Assembly (NCBI GenBank): GCA_964500805.1
Contig: CAZCQH010000001.1
Span: forward strand, 1-64,000
Source: Ga0077555 sp964500805
Lineage (GTDB): Bacteria > Pseudomonadota > Alphaproteobacteria > Rhizobiales > Hyphomicrobiaceae
Direction of reading: 5' to 3'
DNA: 64,000 bases
Shown here: positions 16,444-25,530 of the stretch, piece after piece
How positions within the stretch are numbered: the stretch's first letter is position 1
Layout of the letters: each line of letters begins with the position of its first letter
Program-made: the position numbers and the translations under genes
The notes under the pieces: model-generated
Database searches by the model: none
What the model was told of the DNA's origin: nothing
What the model saw: the letters and a program-made list of their open reading frames with translations, nothing else

Positions 16444-16980
16444 TCACCGCTTCACCGCGCCGCCGACTTCGCCGAGCACACGGGTGAGCGCGTCGATGAC
16501 GACGGGCTGCTCCTGCGCTGTCAGCCTGCCATGGCGTTGCAGAAATTGGGCGATCGGTTGGCCGTTGCTCTTGCCGACAGCGACGCCGTCCTTCATCACC
16601 AGCGACGCACGCGCGAACTCGGCAGCCGACTTGTGGCAGCCGGCGCACTTCTGCTGATAGATCGGCTGGTTCACGACCTGCGCCAGCAGCATCGCATAGA
16701 TGCCCTCCACGTGCTCGGGCCCCATCTCATGCTGGGCCAGGAACTGCTTCAGGTTCTCACGGTGATGACGGCCCTGCAGTCGGCCATCCACAACGGTCAA
16801 GGTTTGCCGCGCGAATGCGCCGGCGTGACCGTGACAGTCCTGACAACGGCTGTCCCAGAAGGCGTGCAGATCGAACCCCTGCGCATTGCCCATGCTCGCG
16901 CTCGCGAGCAACGCCGCGCAACCGACCCCGGCAACGACGCGGCCCAGCCTCGAGTATCCCGCTTCGCGCACCTGATCCAC
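16444..16980 (-). CDS. periplasmic dihaem cytochrome c
   Basis: Exported electron carrier with two c-type haem motifs, CQDCH (about residue 47) and CAGCH (about residue 110), in roughly 178 residues. A signal peptide (RVVAGVGCAALLASASMGNAQG) precedes the first haem domain, so I favour a GTG start at 16980 over the ATG at 17058, which would put 26 non-hydrophobic residues before the signal peptide. The HEMGPEHVEGIYAMLLAQVV segment between the haem sites is helical. No oxidoreductase partner is adjacent, so donor and acceptor are unknown. Start uncertain; family firm. Confidence 0.85.
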   Translation of the reverse strand: MDQVREAGYSRLGRVVAGVGCAALLASASMGNAQGFDLHAFWDSRCQDCHGHAGAFARQTLTVVDGRLQGRHHRENLKQFLAQHEMGPEHVEGIYAMLLAQVVNQPIYQQKCAGCHKSAAEFARASLVMKDGVAVGKSNGQPIAQFLQRHGRLTAQEQPVVIDALTRVLGEVGGAVKR

Positions 16981-17181
16981 CCTGCCAGATTGCCCCCATA
17001 AGCGTTCGGGCGGCAAGTGGACATCGCAATCTATGAGCCCGCACACCTTGCGCGTCATCAATCGGCAACTGCGAGGTACCGGACGGGGTCGGCTTTCGCC
17101 CATTGACCGGCATCAAGGCATCCCACCTCGGCTCGGCTGAAGTTCATACAGTCCGGGGAGCACGCCGACTGTGAGGATCAC

Positions 17182-17388
17182 ATGTCAACCAACATAGGAA
17201 CTGTGGACCGCATTATCCGCATTGTCGCCGGGTTGGCCCTCCTGGCATGGGCTCTCGGCTACATTCCGGGCTATGCCGCCAACCCGTGGGGCTGGATCGG
17301 CCTGATCCCGCTCGCGACGGCGCTCGTAGGTTGGTGCCCGGCCTATTCGCTCCTCGGCATGAACACGTGCAGTACGAGGAAGGCATAG
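17182..17388 (+). CDS. DUF2892 small inner-membrane protein
   Basis: 68 residues with two membrane helices (IIRIVAGLALLAWALGYI and WGWIGLIPLATALVGWCPAYSLLG), matching the DUF2892/YgaP-like membrane domain. The N-terminal MSTNIGTVDRIIRI and the Cys in GWCPAYSLLGMNTC are typical. In YgaP this domain anchors a rhodanese; here it is stand-alone. Function unknown. Confidence 0.88.
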   Translation: MSTNIGTVDRIIRIVAGLALLAWALGYIPGYAANPWGWIGLIPLATALVGWCPAYSLLGMNTCSTRKA

Positions 17389-17397
17389 CCCAGTTTG

Positions 17398-17428
17398 GGG
17401 GTGTCTGATCCACCCGGTCTGACACCCC
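17398..17428. repeat. GGGGTGTC hairpin, possible weak terminator
   Basis: GGGGTGTC (17398-17405) and GACACCCC (17421-17428) form an 8-bp stem with a 15-nt loop, 10 nt after the DUF2892 stop. There is no T-run. The sequence resembles the GGGTCAGACCC-type palindrome at 50465. Confidence 0.5.
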
Positions 17429-17489
17429 GAACCTTGCTCGTCACGACGCTGATCCGTCACGTGCGGGTGCGATGCCTTTGCGCGTTCTC

Positions 17490-18656
17490 TCAAATCAGCG
17501 CGCCCGCCGGATCGGCCGCGAGAATGTCCGCCTCGGGCAACCCGAGTTCCTTGCGCACCATGTTCGTGCCGCGGACCAGCGACACCATCTTGTAGAACGC
17601 GTGCATGCGGCTCATGCCCTGGCGGCCGAAGCCGCAATCCGTCGACACGACCAGCCGCTCCGCCGGGATCACCTTCAGCGCGCGCCGGATCAGCGCCGCC
17701 ACATCCTCTGGCCGCTCCACCTGCAGCGTGCGGTGGTTGATCACGCCGATTGCGATTTTCTTCGACGACGAAATCGCCTTCGCGAAGTCCTCGATCTCGT
17801 CTCCGCCGTTGTCCGCCGCCTCGAATGTGATCACGTCAACGTCGAGCTTGTCGAAGAAGGGCAGCGCGGGTGTATAGAACCGCCGCTTCGTCTCCGTGCG
17901 CTGCGCCGCCGGATTGCCCCAGCACGTGTGGCACCACACTTCCGCTTTGCCCCTGAGTCCCCTCACCTCGCGGTTGAACGCCTCGACCAGGAAGTCGCTC
18001 GTCACCTCCTTGTCGTCGACCCCGATCATGCCGTGAATGGCCGGCTCTTCGATCTGAATCACCCGGCAGCCTGCGTCCGCAAGCTCGGTAAGCTCGGCAT
18101 TCATTGTCTCGGCCAGCACCATGATCAGCTCGCGGCGATCCTTGTAATGCTCATCCATCACGCCGGTCGCCACCATCTGCCCGGAGATGGCGCCGAACTT
18201 CACGGGCTTCCGCGTCAGCCGCTGTGCAACTTTCCAGATGCTGGAATATTCCAGCGGCCCGCGCGAGATCGGCCCCGTCACCTTCGGCAGCACGCGCGTC
18301 TCGAGCACCTCGAACATGATGTCGCCCGGCCCCTTGTCGCGGCTCGAGGCCGTCTTGCCGCGCCCGACGTGATAGCCGCCGAGCCCGTTGAGCCGCTCCG
18401 CCGGATAGGCAAACCACGACCGCCCGCCGACATCGCAATCGCAGCGCGCATCGCCGTCGGTCAGCAGATCCAGCCCCGCCCGCGTCTGGTCGTTGAGATA
18501 GGTCGTCACCGCGTCGGTGTACTGCTCGCGAAACGCGATGTCCGTCATCGCCATCGAGAACGGCCGGCCTTGCAGGTTGTGCGTGTACCAGTGCGGGCGC
18601 GGCAACGAGCCGGTGACGGTCGTCAGCAGCGGGCGATCCTTGGAAACGGTCAGCAT
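17490..18656 (-). CDS. MetE-like cobalamin-independent methionine synthase family protein
   Basis: 388-residue protein homologous to the C-terminal catalytic barrel of MetE and to other UROD/MetE-like methyltransferases; too short for full-length MetE. Motifs: N-terminal TTVTGSLPRP (substrate loop), DLLTDGDARCD, IQIEEPAIHG, the zinc-ligand segment VWCHTCWGN (His and Cys) and the C-terminal VSTDCGFGRQG (Cys ligand). The set of zinc ligands appears complete, so a methyltransferase acting on a thiol or related compound is likely. No folate or cobamide gene is nearby. Confidence 0.8.
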   Translation of the reverse strand: MLTVSKDRPLLTTVTGSLPRPHWYTHNLQGRPFSMAMTDIAFREQYTDAVTTYLNDQTRAGLDLLTDGDARCDCDVGGRSWFAYPAERLNGLGGYHVGRGKTASSRDKGPGDIMFEVLETRVLPKVTGPISRGPLEYSSIWKVAQRLTRKPVKFGAISGQMVATGVMDEHYKDRRELIMVLAETMNAELTELADAGCRVIQIEEPAIHGMIGVDDKEVTSDFLVEAFNREVRGLRGKAEVWCHTCWGNPAAQRTETKRRFYTPALPFFDKLDVDVITFEAADNGGDEIEDFAKAISSSKKIAIGVINHRTLQVERPEDVAALIRRALKVIPAERLVVSTDCGFGRQGMSRMHAFYKMVSLVRGTNMVRKELGLPEADILAADPAGALI

Positions 18657-19220
18657 GGGAGCCCCATTGTCAGGCGTGCCGGCAAGCGCGGCGCGTCGGT
18701 TTCGGCCGATCTCGTTAGCACGAATGGGCCTGCGTCAAGCGGATGGCACTCCTCCCCGCGACGCCTGCTCGTCATCGCGACAGCATTAACCCTGCCGCCA
18801 GTTTCTGGGGCGAACTTATCCCCACCCTTCGGACCCATGATATACTTCCGAACCCCCTGCATAATCTAAGTATAATATAGTAAATTTCCACCTTATTTGT
18901 GATTTACCAAGTATATTTCTTGAAATTGCACTCAGAATTTGCTAGATTGCCTCCAAACGAATGCTTGCGTAACGGAGTTCGCAGTGAGTTTGGAAGCAAC
19001 ATCCCTGGTCCTGATGATCGCCCTGGTTGCGGCCCTGGCCGGCCTGTTGCTTGCCACCGGCCCCGTGCGCCCGCTCACGTCTCCCTCGCAGATCGCCCGC
19101 CTCACGGCCGCCCTCTCCCGCTTCGTGCGCCGCACGACCCGCGCGGGCTTGCCTAGCCGCCACCAGCCGGGCCATGCCTTGGCGATCGCCGCAGTCACCC
19201 GCCAGCAGCCGGAAGCCCGC
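18657..19220. other. AT-rich promoter island and coding-like 5' extension
   Basis: 564 bp without a certain gene. Bases 18845-18960 are strikingly AT-rich for this genome and include a good promoter (18920-18948). From 18984 to 19220 an open frame continuous with the following hydrolase has the strong GC3 pattern of real coding DNA; with a GTG at 18984 preceded by GGAG it would add an N-terminal membrane helix (LVLMIALVAALAGLLLA). Confidence 0.5.
18920..18948 (+). promoter_or_regulatory. candidate sigma-70 promoter
   Basis: TTGAAA (18920-18925), 17-nt spacer, TAGATT (18943-18948), inside an AT-rich tract and about 30 nt before an RBS (GGAG at 18974) and GTG at 18984. Confidence 0.6.
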
Positions 19221-20180
19221 ATGTCCCGCGCATCGACGACAAGCCTCACGCGCCGAACGGCCCTCGGCACCGTGGCCGCTACCGCCCTCGCCAACTCGAG
19301 CATCAGCCTCGATCGCGCCAATGCCCAGCAGACCGAGCCGAAGCCGCCCCGCATCGCAATCGGCCACGCTGAGGTCATCGTCATCTCGGACGGCCCGATG
19401 GAGCAGGTGCAGGAGCTCATGCTACCGGACCGCGACGACGAAGCCGTCGCGGCTGTCTTCCGACGCGAAGGCCTCGCCTATAAGGGCTTTGCCTCTGACA
19501 ACAAGGCAGCCATCATCAGAGCCGGCGGCGAGACCATTCTCGTCGATGCCGGCGCCGGTCCCGATTTCATGGCGACCCTTGGGCGCCTTTACGACAACCT
19601 CGGCGCCGCTGGCATCAAGCCGGGGGCGATTACCAAGGTCGTGTTCACGCACGGCCACGCCGACCACTTCTGGGGCATCGTCGACCCGCTCGGCGGCGAC
19701 ACGCTCTACCCCGAAGCCGAACACCTGATGAGCGAAGCCGAGCTCGCCTTCTGGCAGCGCCCAGACGTGGTCGAGCGCCACGCCGAGCCGTTCCGCGGCA
19801 TGGCCATGGGCACCGCGCGGCGACTGAAACTGCTGCTCCCGCGCTTCAAGCCCGTGAAGCCCGGCAGCGAGATCGCGCCCGGCGTCGCGCTCATCGACAC
19901 AGCCGGCCACACGCCTGGCCACGTTTCCGTGCTCGTGCGCTCCGGCACGGACCAGCTTCTGATCGGCGGCGACGCGCTCGTGCAAAGCGTCATTTCATTC
20001 GCCGAGCCAGGCTGGCGGTGGGGGCCCGACATCGACCAGGATCAGGCGATCCGATCGCGGAAGCGCGTACTGGACATGCTCGCTACGACCAAGACCCGCC
20101 TCCTCGGCTTCCACTTCCCCTGGCCCGGCACCGGCCTCGTCGAACGCAATGGCCAGGCCTTCCGCTTCGTGCCGGCGTAA
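19221..20180 (+). CDS. Tat-exported MBL-fold metallohydrolase
   Basis: 319-residue metallo-beta-lactamase-fold hydrolase predicted to be exported folded to the periplasm: the N-terminus has SLTRRTALGTVAATALANSS (twin arginine plus hydrophobic core). Zinc ligands are in FTHGHADHFWG (HxHxDH), TAGHTPGHVS and the aspartate of GGDALVQS. The substrate is unknown; lactonase, sulfatase and oxygen-dependent members share this fold. I list the ATG at 19221 because it places the Tat signal at the terminus, but the frame is open and coding-like back to a GTG at 18984. A second MBL-fold gene follows after 160 bp. Confidence 0.85.
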   Translation: MSRASTTSLTRRTALGTVAATALANSSISLDRANAQQTEPKPPRIAIGHAEVIVISDGPMEQVQELMLPDRDDEAVAAVFRREGLAYKGFASDNKAAIIRAGGETILVDAGAGPDFMATLGRLYDNLGAAGIKPGAITKVVFTHGHADHFWGIVDPLGGDTLYPEAEHLMSEAELAFWQRPDVVERHAEPFRGMAMGTARRLKLLLPRFKPVKPGSEIAPGVALIDTAGHTPGHVSVLVRSGTDQLLIGGDALVQSVISFAEPGWRWGPDIDQDQAIRSRKRVLDMLATTKTRLLGFHFPWPGTGLVERNGQAFRFVPA

Positions 20181-20340
20181 TCCGGAGCCCAACAAAGCTT
20201 TGCCATGCCCCCGCCGAACGGCGGAGCTCGACCCAGCCGCGCGAATTTGCATCGCTGCCCCGAAGCGACAATCGCTCGGTTGCGCTCTAATCTTCCCGGC
20301 CATCACCCGCGCGAACAACAAACATCCGAGGAACGCCCCC

Positions 20341-21213
20341 ATGAAAACGCTCAAGATCGGCGACGTCACCATCACCAGCATCATCGAGCGCGATGGACCA
20401 TGGCGGCGCCCGGTCGACATGTTCCCGTCCTACGATCACGAGGTCGCCCAGCGACATCTCGAAACCATCGAGCCCGAGGCCTACGATCCCGTCTCCGGCC
20501 GCATGGTGATCACCTACCAGACGTTCGTCGTGCGCACGCCGAAGCACACCGTGCTCGTCGACACCTGCACCGGCGAGGACAAGGGCCACCCGCCGCCGAT
20601 GGACTTCGACAAGAAGCCGTGGCTCGACAATTTCAAGCAGGCAGGCCTCTCGTTCGAGGAGATCACGCACGTCTTCTGCACGCATCTCCACATCGACCAC
20701 ACCGGCTGGAACACCAAGCTCGTCAACGGCCGCTGGGTGCCGACGTTCCCGAACGCCAAGTACATCTTCCACAAGGACGAGTATGCGTTCTGGGAGGCGG
20801 CCACCAAGGAAGGCAAGAATCCGCCTGGCAACGTGTGGACCTACAATTGCCGCCCGATCGTCGAAGCCGGCCAAGCGCTCCTCGTCGACAACACTTATGA
20901 GCTCGACGACACGTTCACTCTGACCCCGACGCCAGGCCACTCGCCGCGCCATGTCTGCGTCAACATCACGTCGAAGGGCCAGCGCGCGGTCGTGACCGGC
21001 GACATGATGCATCACATCCTGCAGTGCCGCGAGCCCGAGTGGTCCACGATCTTCGACGTCGACCGCGCCGAAGCCGCGCAATCTCGCCGTAACTTCCTCG
21101 CGCGCGTCTGCGACACGCCGACCATGCTGCTGCCGATCCACTTCCCGAGCCCGACCGTGGGCCTCATCAAGCCGCACGGCAAGCACGGCTTCGACTACAA
21201 GTTCGTGCGGTAG
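20341..21213 (+). CDS. MBL-fold metallohydrolase (AttM/quorum-quenching-like group)
   Basis: 290-residue cytoplasmic metallo-beta-lactamase-fold protein without signal peptide. Zinc ligands are in CTHLHIDHTGWN (HxHxDH), TPGHSPRH and TGDMMHH, and a late His in PIHFPSP. The length and the long N-terminal segment before the zinc motif match a common alphaproteobacterial MBL group. It shares only the fold with the preceding exported hydrolase. Its 3' end overlaps the convergent MFS gene by 19 bp, so both transcripts read into each other. Confidence 0.85.
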   Translation: MKTLKIGDVTITSIIERDGPWRRPVDMFPSYDHEVAQRHLETIEPEAYDPVSGRMVITYQTFVVRTPKHTVLVDTCTGEDKGHPPPMDFDKKPWLDNFKQAGLSFEEITHVFCTHLHIDHTGWNTKLVNGRWVPTFPNAKYIFHKDEYAFWEAATKEGKNPPGNVWTYNCRPIVEAGQALLVDNTYELDDTFTLTPTPGHSPRHVCVNITSKGQRAVVTGDMMHHILQCREPEWSTIFDVDRAEAAQSRRNFLARVCDTPTMLLPIHFPSPTVGLIKPHGKHGFDYKFVR

Positions 21214-22379
21214 GCGCTCCGCGCCATCATCAGGCACGCAACGCCGCCAATCGCCGACAGCGCCGCCATCGCCACGTAGGCGCCGCCGCCGAGCGCGGGG
21301 AACAGCTTCCCCGCAAGCATCGTCGCCAGCGCCATGGCAATGCCCGACGTTGCACTCGAGTAGAGCGCCTGCGCCGTGCCGGCCTGCTCCGCCGGCACGA
21401 TCGCCGAAATGAGATGCACTGTGCCGAGATGCGTCGCGCCGTAGGTGAGCCCGTGCAGCGCCTGCAGCAGAAGCAGCGCCGGCAATCCCGGATCCGTGCT
21501 CATCGCCAGCCACCGGATCACGCCCGCCGCCGCACCGAGGCCGATCAATCCCGCCGCCCCCAGCGTTTTCACCGCCGTGGCCGAGAACGCGAACAGCGCC
21601 ACCTCTGCCGCCACGCCGACCATCCAAAGCGCACTTGCTGTCAGCGACGAGTGCCCTTGCCGCTGCCAGATCAGAACGCCGAATGTGTAGAATACCGCAT
21701 GCGCCGCCTGGATCGCTCCGGCCGCGATCAGCAGCCAGAGAAACGCGGGCATCGTTACGAGCCCGCGCACATCCGCGAGATTGATCCGAGGCCGACCGCT
21801 CCTCTCTGCTTCCTTCGATGTCGGCAGGACATGCGCCGCGATTCCCGCCAGCGCACTCGCGCCAATCAGGAACCACAGTGCCGCCTCGGGACCCTTGCCG
21901 TCGATCCCGGCGCCGGTCGCGAACGCTGCCGCAACGAATGTCAGAGATCCCCAGAGCCTGACACGCCCGTAGTCCAGCCCGGACCGGCGCACACTCGCCA
22001 TGGCGAGCGTCTCCGTCAGCGGAACCAGCGCCAGCGATGCGAGTGAGAAGGCCAGCGCGACCAGCAGGATCGCCCAGAAGCCCTGCGCCCAGACGAGCAG
22101 CACGCTCATCGCGCAGGCCGCCCACGCCAGGCCGATGATCACGCGGCGGTGCTGGCCCGAGACGTCGGCTGCGTAGCCGATCAGCGGGGCCGCCACGATC
22201 CTGAGCAGCATCGGCGCCGCGGCAATGGTGCTGATCTCGGCTGCCGTCAGCCCGCGCGCATCGAGCCACACCGGAAAGTAGGTCGTCTTCACGCCGGCGA
22301 CCAGAAACACGGCCCCGAAGAAGCAACTAAGGCGCGCAGCCACGCCCTCCCACCATCGCGCGCCGCTCACGTTGCCCAT
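21195..22379 (-). CDS. MFS transporter, 3-phenylpropionate-transporter-like
   Basis: About 394-residue inner-membrane major facilitator with twelve predicted helices. The N-terminal FLVAGVKTTYFPVWLDARGLTAAEIS and the loop RLWGSLTF resemble the MFS_1-like/HcaT group that takes up aromatic acids or other organic acids. Start is uncertain: the ATG at 22379 has GGGAGG ten bases upstream, but an ATG at 22397 and a GTG at 22412 are in frame. No catabolic operon is attached, so the substrate remains unknown. Confidence 0.82.
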   Translation of the reverse strand: MGNVSGARWWEGVAARLSCFFGAVFLVAGVKTTYFPVWLDARGLTAAEISTIAAAPMLLRIVAAPLIGYAADVSGQHRRVIIGLAWAACAMSVLLVWAQGFWAILLVALAFSLASLALVPLTETLAMASVRRSGLDYGRVRLWGSLTFVAAAFATGAGIDGKGPEAALWFLIGASALAGIAAHVLPTSKEAERSGRPRINLADVRGLVTMPAFLWLLIAAGAIQAAHAVFYTFGVLIWQRQGHSSLTASALWMVGVAAEVALFAFSATAVKTLGAAGLIGLGAAAGVIRWLAMSTDPGLPALLLLQALHGLTYGATHLGTVHLISAIVPAEQAGTAQALYSSATSGIAMALATMLAGKLFPALGGGAYVAMAALSAIGGVACLMMARSAYRTNL

Positions 22380-22648
22380 GCCCGCATAGCCTCCCATTCG
22401 CGGCGCCCGCACCCGAAACAGCTATGCCGTCTGCTGGTCGACTTTGTCCACACGACAGACGATTCCAGCGGAAGACGAAGATCTCAACCGGCGGCTCAGC
22501 ACGACCGGTGCCTGCAGAACCGACCGAGTGGACGGCAGCGAGGCGAGCGCGGCGGCGTGGAACACGCGACGCGCCCTCGTCGTGTGCGCTGCTCTCGCAC
22601 GGTTGGCCATTCGCATGTCGAGCTGGCAAGGCGCGCCGCGAGCCCCCA

Positions 22649-23110
22649 TCAACGTCGTCCGTGCGCGTCCGCCTTTGCGCCGTCGAGGACCCCGACAAAG
22701 CCCGTGACGGTCAGCAGGAGTGACACCAGCAGCAAGCCTGCGAATGCCGCGATCCGGTTCGTCAGGTTCTCGATGCCGACATCGGTTGTGACATACCGCT
22801 GCTGGAGCGGAGCGCTGCCTGCCGCGCGCAGCGGCCGCACGCTCGCGCCATCGAGGCCGCCGGCGATGAAGTACGCGATCTGACGCGGTTGCGAACCCGC
22901 CGCGCTGGACGTCAGACTAAGCTGGCACCAACTCAGCAGAGCAAGCTTCGACCGGCATGCACCGGCTGACAGGCGCACGTCGCGCGCCGGCTCGAAGTGC
23001 GCGTGCCGATGCTCATAGTCCGATAGGATGTCGGAACCGAACATCAGGCAGATGACGACAGAGCAGGCGAGGAAGAAGCCCCCGATTGCGAATGATTTGA
23101 GCCGCGACAT
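22649..23110 (-). CDS. hypothetical two-helix membrane protein
   Basis: 153 residues, no recognised family. An N-terminal membrane helix (AIGGFFLACSVVICLMFG), a roughly 90-residue outside loop with two cysteines and a YFIAGG element, then a second helix (IAAFAGLLLVSLLLTVTGFVGVL) and a short polar tail. Base composition and GC3 support a real gene. The ATG at 23110 follows GGAGC. Function unknown. Confidence 0.55.
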   Translation of the reverse strand: MSRLKSFAIGGFFLACSVVICLMFGSDILSDYEHRHAHFEPARDVRLSAGACRSKLALLSWCQLSLTSSAAGSQPRQIAYFIAGGLDGASVRPLRAAGSAPLQQRYVTTDVGIENLTNRIAAFAGLLLVSLLLTVTGFVGVLDGAKADAHGRR

Positions 23111-23152
23111 GATGAGCTCCAGCGGCATCTCCGCAGCCAACCTTGCACGCGC

Positions 23153-23177
23153 ACAAACGCCGGGCTTTCACCCGGCG
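23153..23177 (-). terminator. terminator after the fadL-like gene
   Basis: On the minus strand CGCCGGG, loop TGAAAG, CCCGGCG, then TTTGT, about 30 nt after the FadL-like stop codon at 23206. Confidence 0.6.
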
Positions 23178-23205
23178 CTCTGCAAACCCATGCGTGCGCT
23201 CTGCC

Positions 23206-24606
23206 CTACTTCAGCGGCGCCACGTCCTGCCCACCGAGCTTGATCTTCAAGCTCGCGGAAATGATGTCGACGCTTGCCTCGGAGCTGCCGATGAAGCGGA
23301 AGGTGCTAGGCCCTGCACGCGTCTGAAGGATGTCGTTACGATCCATCGAGCCATCGTCCACAAAGATATGCGTGTACGCGAGGTCGAAGGACATCGCCTC
23401 GCTCCACTTGTACGTCGCGCCAATGCTCGCCCAGATGCGATCGGCATCCGGCACCGCGTGCGGCCGCTCGGTCGCATTGCGCACCGGAGAAATCTCGTAG
23501 GCAAAGCCTGTGCGCAGCGTCAGGCGGTCGGTGTACTTGTATTCACCGCCCAACGAGAAGAACCAGCCATCATGCCAGTTGAAATCCAAGGTCGTCACTC
23601 TCTGACCGTTCCCGAGCGGACAAAATACGGCATTAGCCTGCGTGTTCGCGCACTGCACATCGAGCTTCTCGAGGCGGCTCCAATGTGCCCATTCAACACC
23701 GCCAAGCAGCGTCAGCCGATCATTGATGTCCTGACGTAACCCGAAAGTCACAATCTCCGGCAGCGTCGTTCCAGCCTTGATACCTGCGCCAAGCGCGGCC
23801 AAGGCTGCTGCTCCCGCGCCACCAAATGCGGCAGCTTGCGCATTCGGGGCGAAAACCGTGCCCTCGAGCGTGGTGTCGATCGACGAGCGATATCCGAGGC
23901 CGATGTGCGTCGACCGCGTGGGCGTAAAGTTTACCCCTGCTGTGAAGCCGAACGCGGTGTCATCGCCTTGTACAACGATATTCTGCTGAATACCGGCGCC
24001 AATGAAGTTGACGGCCTGCTTCAAGCGACCCTCGATGTGCTGGATCTGCAGGCCGACACCAATAGCAATCGTCGGCGTGACGCGATAGGCAAGCGTCGGC
24101 GCGAAGTTGTACGTCTTGATCTCAGACGTCCTGGCAAAAGTCGCGCCAGTGTAGATCCGGTTCGAAGGCTCCGTGACCAAGCCAAACGGCGAGTTCACGC
24201 TCATTGCCAGCACCATCTGCTGGTTGATTCGATAGCTGTAGTAGGACGAGGGAACGATCGCATCGTTGGCGATATCGCCGCTGCTTCGCCCCAGACCCGC
24301 CGCCGCCCCAACATTAGCTCCGTTTGCATCGAAAAGATCGCCTGTAATTTCAGAATTCCCGAAAATAACCGCGGCATGACTCTCCGTATAAATCCCCGTC
24401 GGAGCGTAGGCCGCAACTGCCGGGTTCCAGAACATGCCGGAAAGGCCGCCGCCCGCCGCCGCGCTGCCAGCGAACGACATGCCCTGAAATTCGGTTGACT
24501 GCTCGCGAACGGCAAAGCCGCCTGCGTCAGCCGGTGCACTCGCCGCCACCAGTGCGGCCACGGCCCCTGCTGCCATCAATGCCTGGCGAAATCCCCGAAA
24601 AGCCAT
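23206..24606 (-). CDS. FadL/OMPP1/TodX family outer membrane transport protein
   Basis: 466-residue beta-barrel channel for hydrophobic compounds (long-chain fatty acids in FadL, aromatic hydrocarbons in TodX). Signal peptide at residues 1-28 (ALMAAGAVAALVAASAPADA), then the family start GGFAVREQSTEFQGMSFAGSAA (plug domain) and WNPAVAA. Alternating strand patterns follow and the C-terminus SASLKIKLGGQ is barrel-like. Start at the ATG at 24606, preceded by GGGAGGG; the open frame upstream is not protein-like. A terminator follows at 23153. Confidence 0.9.
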   Translation of the reverse strand: MAFRGFRQALMAAGAVAALVAASAPADAGGFAVREQSTEFQGMSFAGSAAAGGGLSGMFWNPAVAAYAPTGIYTESHAAVIFGNSEITGDLFDANGANVGAAAGLGRSSGDIANDAIVPSSYYSYRINQQMVLAMSVNSPFGLVTEPSNRIYTGATFARTSEIKTYNFAPTLAYRVTPTIAIGVGLQIQHIEGRLKQAVNFIGAGIQQNIVVQGDDTAFGFTAGVNFTPTRSTHIGLGYRSSIDTTLEGTVFAPNAQAAAFGGAGAAALAALGAGIKAGTTLPEIVTFGLRQDINDRLTLLGGVEWAHWSRLEKLDVQCANTQANAVFCPLGNGQRVTTLDFNWHDGWFFSLGGEYKYTDRLTLRTGFAYEISPVRNATERPHAVPDADRIWASIGATYKWSEAMSFDLAYTHIFVDDGSMDRNDILQTRAGPSTFRFIGSSEASVDIISASLKIKLGGQDVAPLK

Positions 24607-24912
24607 CGTGCCCTCCCAGCGCAGCAACCGCCGCCTCTCGTCGGGAAAGCTAGAGAAAATAATTGTTACACTGCAAATAGGGACTGCGGAAAAACCCGCG
24701 AAACAACAACAATCGTGTGGACATGTAGCGTGATTGCAACAGGTTACCTGACGCCGAATGCGCACGTCCCGATCAGCGCCAAAAAACCGTTATGATTGAA
24801 CGCTGTTGTGCCTACTGCAGTCAAAAGCAAGGCCGAAAAATCGAAGGGCCGCGCAACGGCGGCCCTCCACTGATTCGTTTCGCTGGCGCTGCTCGCACCC
24901 GAGGCTCGCGTA
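24607..24912. other. intergenic region between rpsD and the fadL-like gene
   Basis: 306 bp. It holds the rpsD terminator at 24836-24866. The remainder (24650-24800) is AT-richer and probably contains the leftward fadL promoter, which I could not place with confidence. Confidence 0.4.
24836..24866 (-). terminator. Rho-independent terminator of rpsD
   Basis: Minus strand AGGGCCGC, loop CGTTGC, GCGGCCCT, then TCGATTTTT. It lies about 45 nt after the rpsD stop. Confidence 0.85.
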
Positions 24913-25530
24913 CTAGCGCGAGTAGAACTCGACCACCAGGTTCGGCTCCATGTGCACCTGATAGGGCACGTCGGCCAGAGCCGGCACCCGGACCAGCTTG
25001 GCCGTCATCTTGTTGTGGTCGGCCTCGATATAGTCGGGCACGTCACGCTCGGCACTCTTGCTGGCCTCGATGACGAGCGCGAGCTGACGGGCCGCCTCCT
25101 TGATCTCGACCACGTCGCCAACCTTGCAGCGATAGCTCGGCACCGTGACACGGCGACCGTTCACCGACACATGGCCATGGCTCACGAACTGACGCGAGGC
25201 GAACACCGTCGGCACGAATTTGGCGCGGTAGACAACGGCATCGAGCCGGCGCTCCAGCAGGCCGATCAGGTGCTCGGACGTGGAGCCCTTGAGGCGGGTC
25301 GCCTCCTGATAGATCTTGTTGAATTGCCGCTCGGTGATGTTGCCGTAGTAGCCCTTGAGCTTTTGCTTGGCGCGCAGCTGCTGGCCGAAGTCCGACATTT
25401 TGCCGGCGCGGCGCTCGCCGTGCTGGCCCGGCCGCGAGGCCCGCTTGTTCACCGGACTTTTCGAGCGGCCCCAGAGGTTCTCGCCGAGCCGGCGATCAAT
25501 CTTATGCTTGGCGCGAATGCGCTTTGACAT
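24913..25530 (-). CDS. rpsD: 30S ribosomal protein S4
   Basis: Primary 16S rRNA-binding protein of the small subunit body, 205 residues as usual in alphaproteobacteria. Features: N-terminal SKRIRAKHKIDRRLGENLWG, GKMSDFGQQLRAKQKLKGYYG, the S4 RNA-binding domain around LERRLDAVVYRAKFVPTVFASRQFVSHGHVSVNG, and the C-terminal PYQVHMEPNLVVEFYSR. The alphaproteobacterial form stands outside the large ribosomal operon, as here. A promoter and 5' hairpin lie upstream (25642-25704) and a terminator downstream, making a single-gene unit. Confidence 0.98.
   Translation of the reverse strand: MSKRIRAKHKIDRRLGENLWGRSKSPVNKRASRPGQHGERRAGKMSDFGQQLRAKQKLKGYYGNITERQFNKIYQEATRLKGSTSEHLIGLLERRLDAVVYRAKFVPTVFASRQFVSHGHVSVNGRRVTVPSYRCKVGDVVEIKEAARQLALVIEASKSAERDVPDYIEADHNKMTAKLVRVPALADVPYQVHMEPNLVVEFYSR

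Noticed and set aside
17472..18869. 465-residue plus-strand frame
   Set aside because: Antisense of the MetE-like gene; His/Arg-rich shadow.
20287..22326. 679-residue minus-strand frame
   Set aside because: Lies antisense to the second MBL gene and out of frame with the MFS gene; no protein-like motif.
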